Of a stretch of 23,757 nt of DNA, positions 23,281 through 23,757 are shown piece after piece. Where the stretch lies: the IMG/VR virus record IMGVR_UViG_3300010883_000480, positions 1-23,757 of that record. One strand, written 5' to 3'. Numbering within the stretch: position 1 is the first letter of the stretch; each line of letters starts with the position of its first letter. This DNA is from a virus. Under the pieces are notes generated by a model that was not told the origin of the DNA, ran no database searches, and saw only the letters and a list, made by a program, of their open reading frames with translations. A program made the translations under genes and the position numbers.

Positions 23281-23703
23281 TTATTTACCAGATGAACCAA
23301 AGCCCTTCTCACCACGATCAGAATCAACTACATCTCCTTCACTCACCTCTACCGGGTAATTAGCGTATACAACGAACTGAGCCACACGCTCTCCCGCTTT
23401 AACAGTATAGTCTACATCTGTTAGGTTGTAGAGCTTAACACCGGCATCCCCACGATACCCCTCGTCAATGATACCTGAGTGCGGCATGATACCATGTTTA
23501 AATCCAAGCCCTGATCGACCTTCGACTTTAATCCAAAACCCGGGTTCAATATAAGCAAACTTAAGACCAACACCAACAACAGCAGAGCCACGTGCTGGTA
23601 TAGTAATATCTTCAATAGAGGTAACATCCATCCCTGTATCATTATCATGATTCTTAACAGGTAAGGTAGCATCTTCATGCGTCTTTTCAAATTTCAAAGT
23701 CAT
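23281..23703 (-). CDS. dut: Trimeric dUTP pyrophosphatase
   Basis: This 140-residue enzyme hydrolyses dUTP to dUMP and pyrophosphate, keeping uracil out of phage DNA and feeding dTMP synthesis. All five motifs of the homotrimeric family are present in order: DTGMDVTS (about 22-29), GRSGLG (62-67), GIIDEGYRGD (77-86, with the uridine-binding region), AGERVAQF (103-110) and the C-terminal arm RGEKGFGSSGK (130-140). Length is normal for the family. It is the first gene of a two-gene unit with the clamp loader and is preceded by a sigma70-like promoter rather than a late box, consistent with early or middle expression. Confidence 0.95.
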   Translation of the reverse strand: MTLKFEKTHEDATLPVKNHDNDTGMDVTSIEDITIPARGSAVVGVGLKFAYIEPGFWIKVEGRSGLGFKHGIMPHSGIIDEGYRGDAGVKLYNLTDVDYTVKAGERVAQFVVYANYPVEVSEGDVVDSDRGEKGFGSSGK

Positions 23704-23711
23704 ATATACCT

Positions 23712-23739
23712 AGTATAGGTTAAATTATATCAAAATCAA
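23712..23739 (-). promoter_or_regulatory. Sigma70-like promoter for dut and the clamp loader
   Basis: On the minus strand, TTGATT (23734-23739), a 16-bp spacer and TATACT (23712-23717) lie 8 nt before the ATG at 23703, predicting a leader of about 2 nt. A second possible -10 (TATAAT, 23724-23729) lies further upstream and would give a leader containing the AGG at 23709-23711. Which is used cannot be told here. Confidence 0.5.
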
Positions 23740-23747
23740 GCGGTAAG

Positions 23748-23755
23748 AATAAATA
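23748..23755 (+). promoter_or_regulatory. Possible late promoter box for a gene just beyond the right edge
   Basis: AATAAATA on the plus strand, two bases from the window end and divergent from dut. With the 5-7 nt spacing seen elsewhere, a start codon would fall at about 23761-23763, outside the window. Confidence 0.4.
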
Positions 23756-23757
23756 TA

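Noticed and set aside
23278-23287. TAAATA 4 nt before the clamp-loader start
   Set aside because: It is formed mostly by the last Lys codon and stop codon of dut, and its spacing is shorter than at clear late genes; not called as a promoter.

Overview
This is an AT-rich window (about one-third G+C by eye) from a tailed phage with T4-like (myovirus) gene content. The evidence is homologues of T4 baseplate wedge proteins gp25 and gp6, tail-collar fibres, a T4 gp44-type sliding-clamp loader ATPase, a Toprim-type primase fragment, a dUTPase, and copies of the T4-type late promoter box (TATAAATA). Several proteins also resemble, from memory, families common in uncultured marine T4-like phages. The host cannot be named from this sequence. 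No rRNA, tRNA, integrase, transposase or CRISPR array was seen.

Layout, left to right. (1) 1-642, plus strand: the 3' end of a DNA primase. (2) 643-2634: small genes in both orientations. These are an acidic/helical late protein (minus), a two-gene late unit ending in a membrane-anchored zinc-ribbon protein (plus), and two plus-strand genes each with its own sigma70-like promoter, one an exported MORN/YwqK-like protein. (3) 2620-8168, minus: a late glycosyltransferase, a structural protein, a 52-residue mini-gene, and three tandem tail-tip/fibre proteins (two paralogues with an Mtd-like N-terminus and collar domain, one gp12/gp10-tip-like). (4) 8183-18133, minus: five mostly unrecognised, beta-rich, Asn/Ser/Thr/Tyr-rich virion proteins, two with PKD-like domains and one with a possible LamG-like segment. 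They lie where T4 keeps genes 7-11. (5) 18126-20449, minus: baseplate wedge gp6 and gp25. (6) 20465-22360: four small late genes, two of them very basic; several have N-termini like T4 capsid-targeting sequences. (7) 22357-23703, minus: clamp loader and dUTPase, a replication/nucleotide unit.

The most striking pattern is regulatory. Twelve start codons, including two GTG starts, lie 5-7 nt downstream of an NNTAAATA late box. By the T4 rule this puts the transcription start on, or within two bases of, the start codon. Two plus-strand genes have a sigma70-type TATAAT exactly 6 nt before the ATG, with the same consequence. Almost every gene without such a box overlaps or closely follows its upstream neighbour. 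Shine-Dalgarno sequences are nearly absent. The window therefore looks like a phage that expresses most transcription units as leaderless, or nearly leaderless, mRNAs. Two late boxes also occur as back-to-back pairs with identical 6-bp separation.
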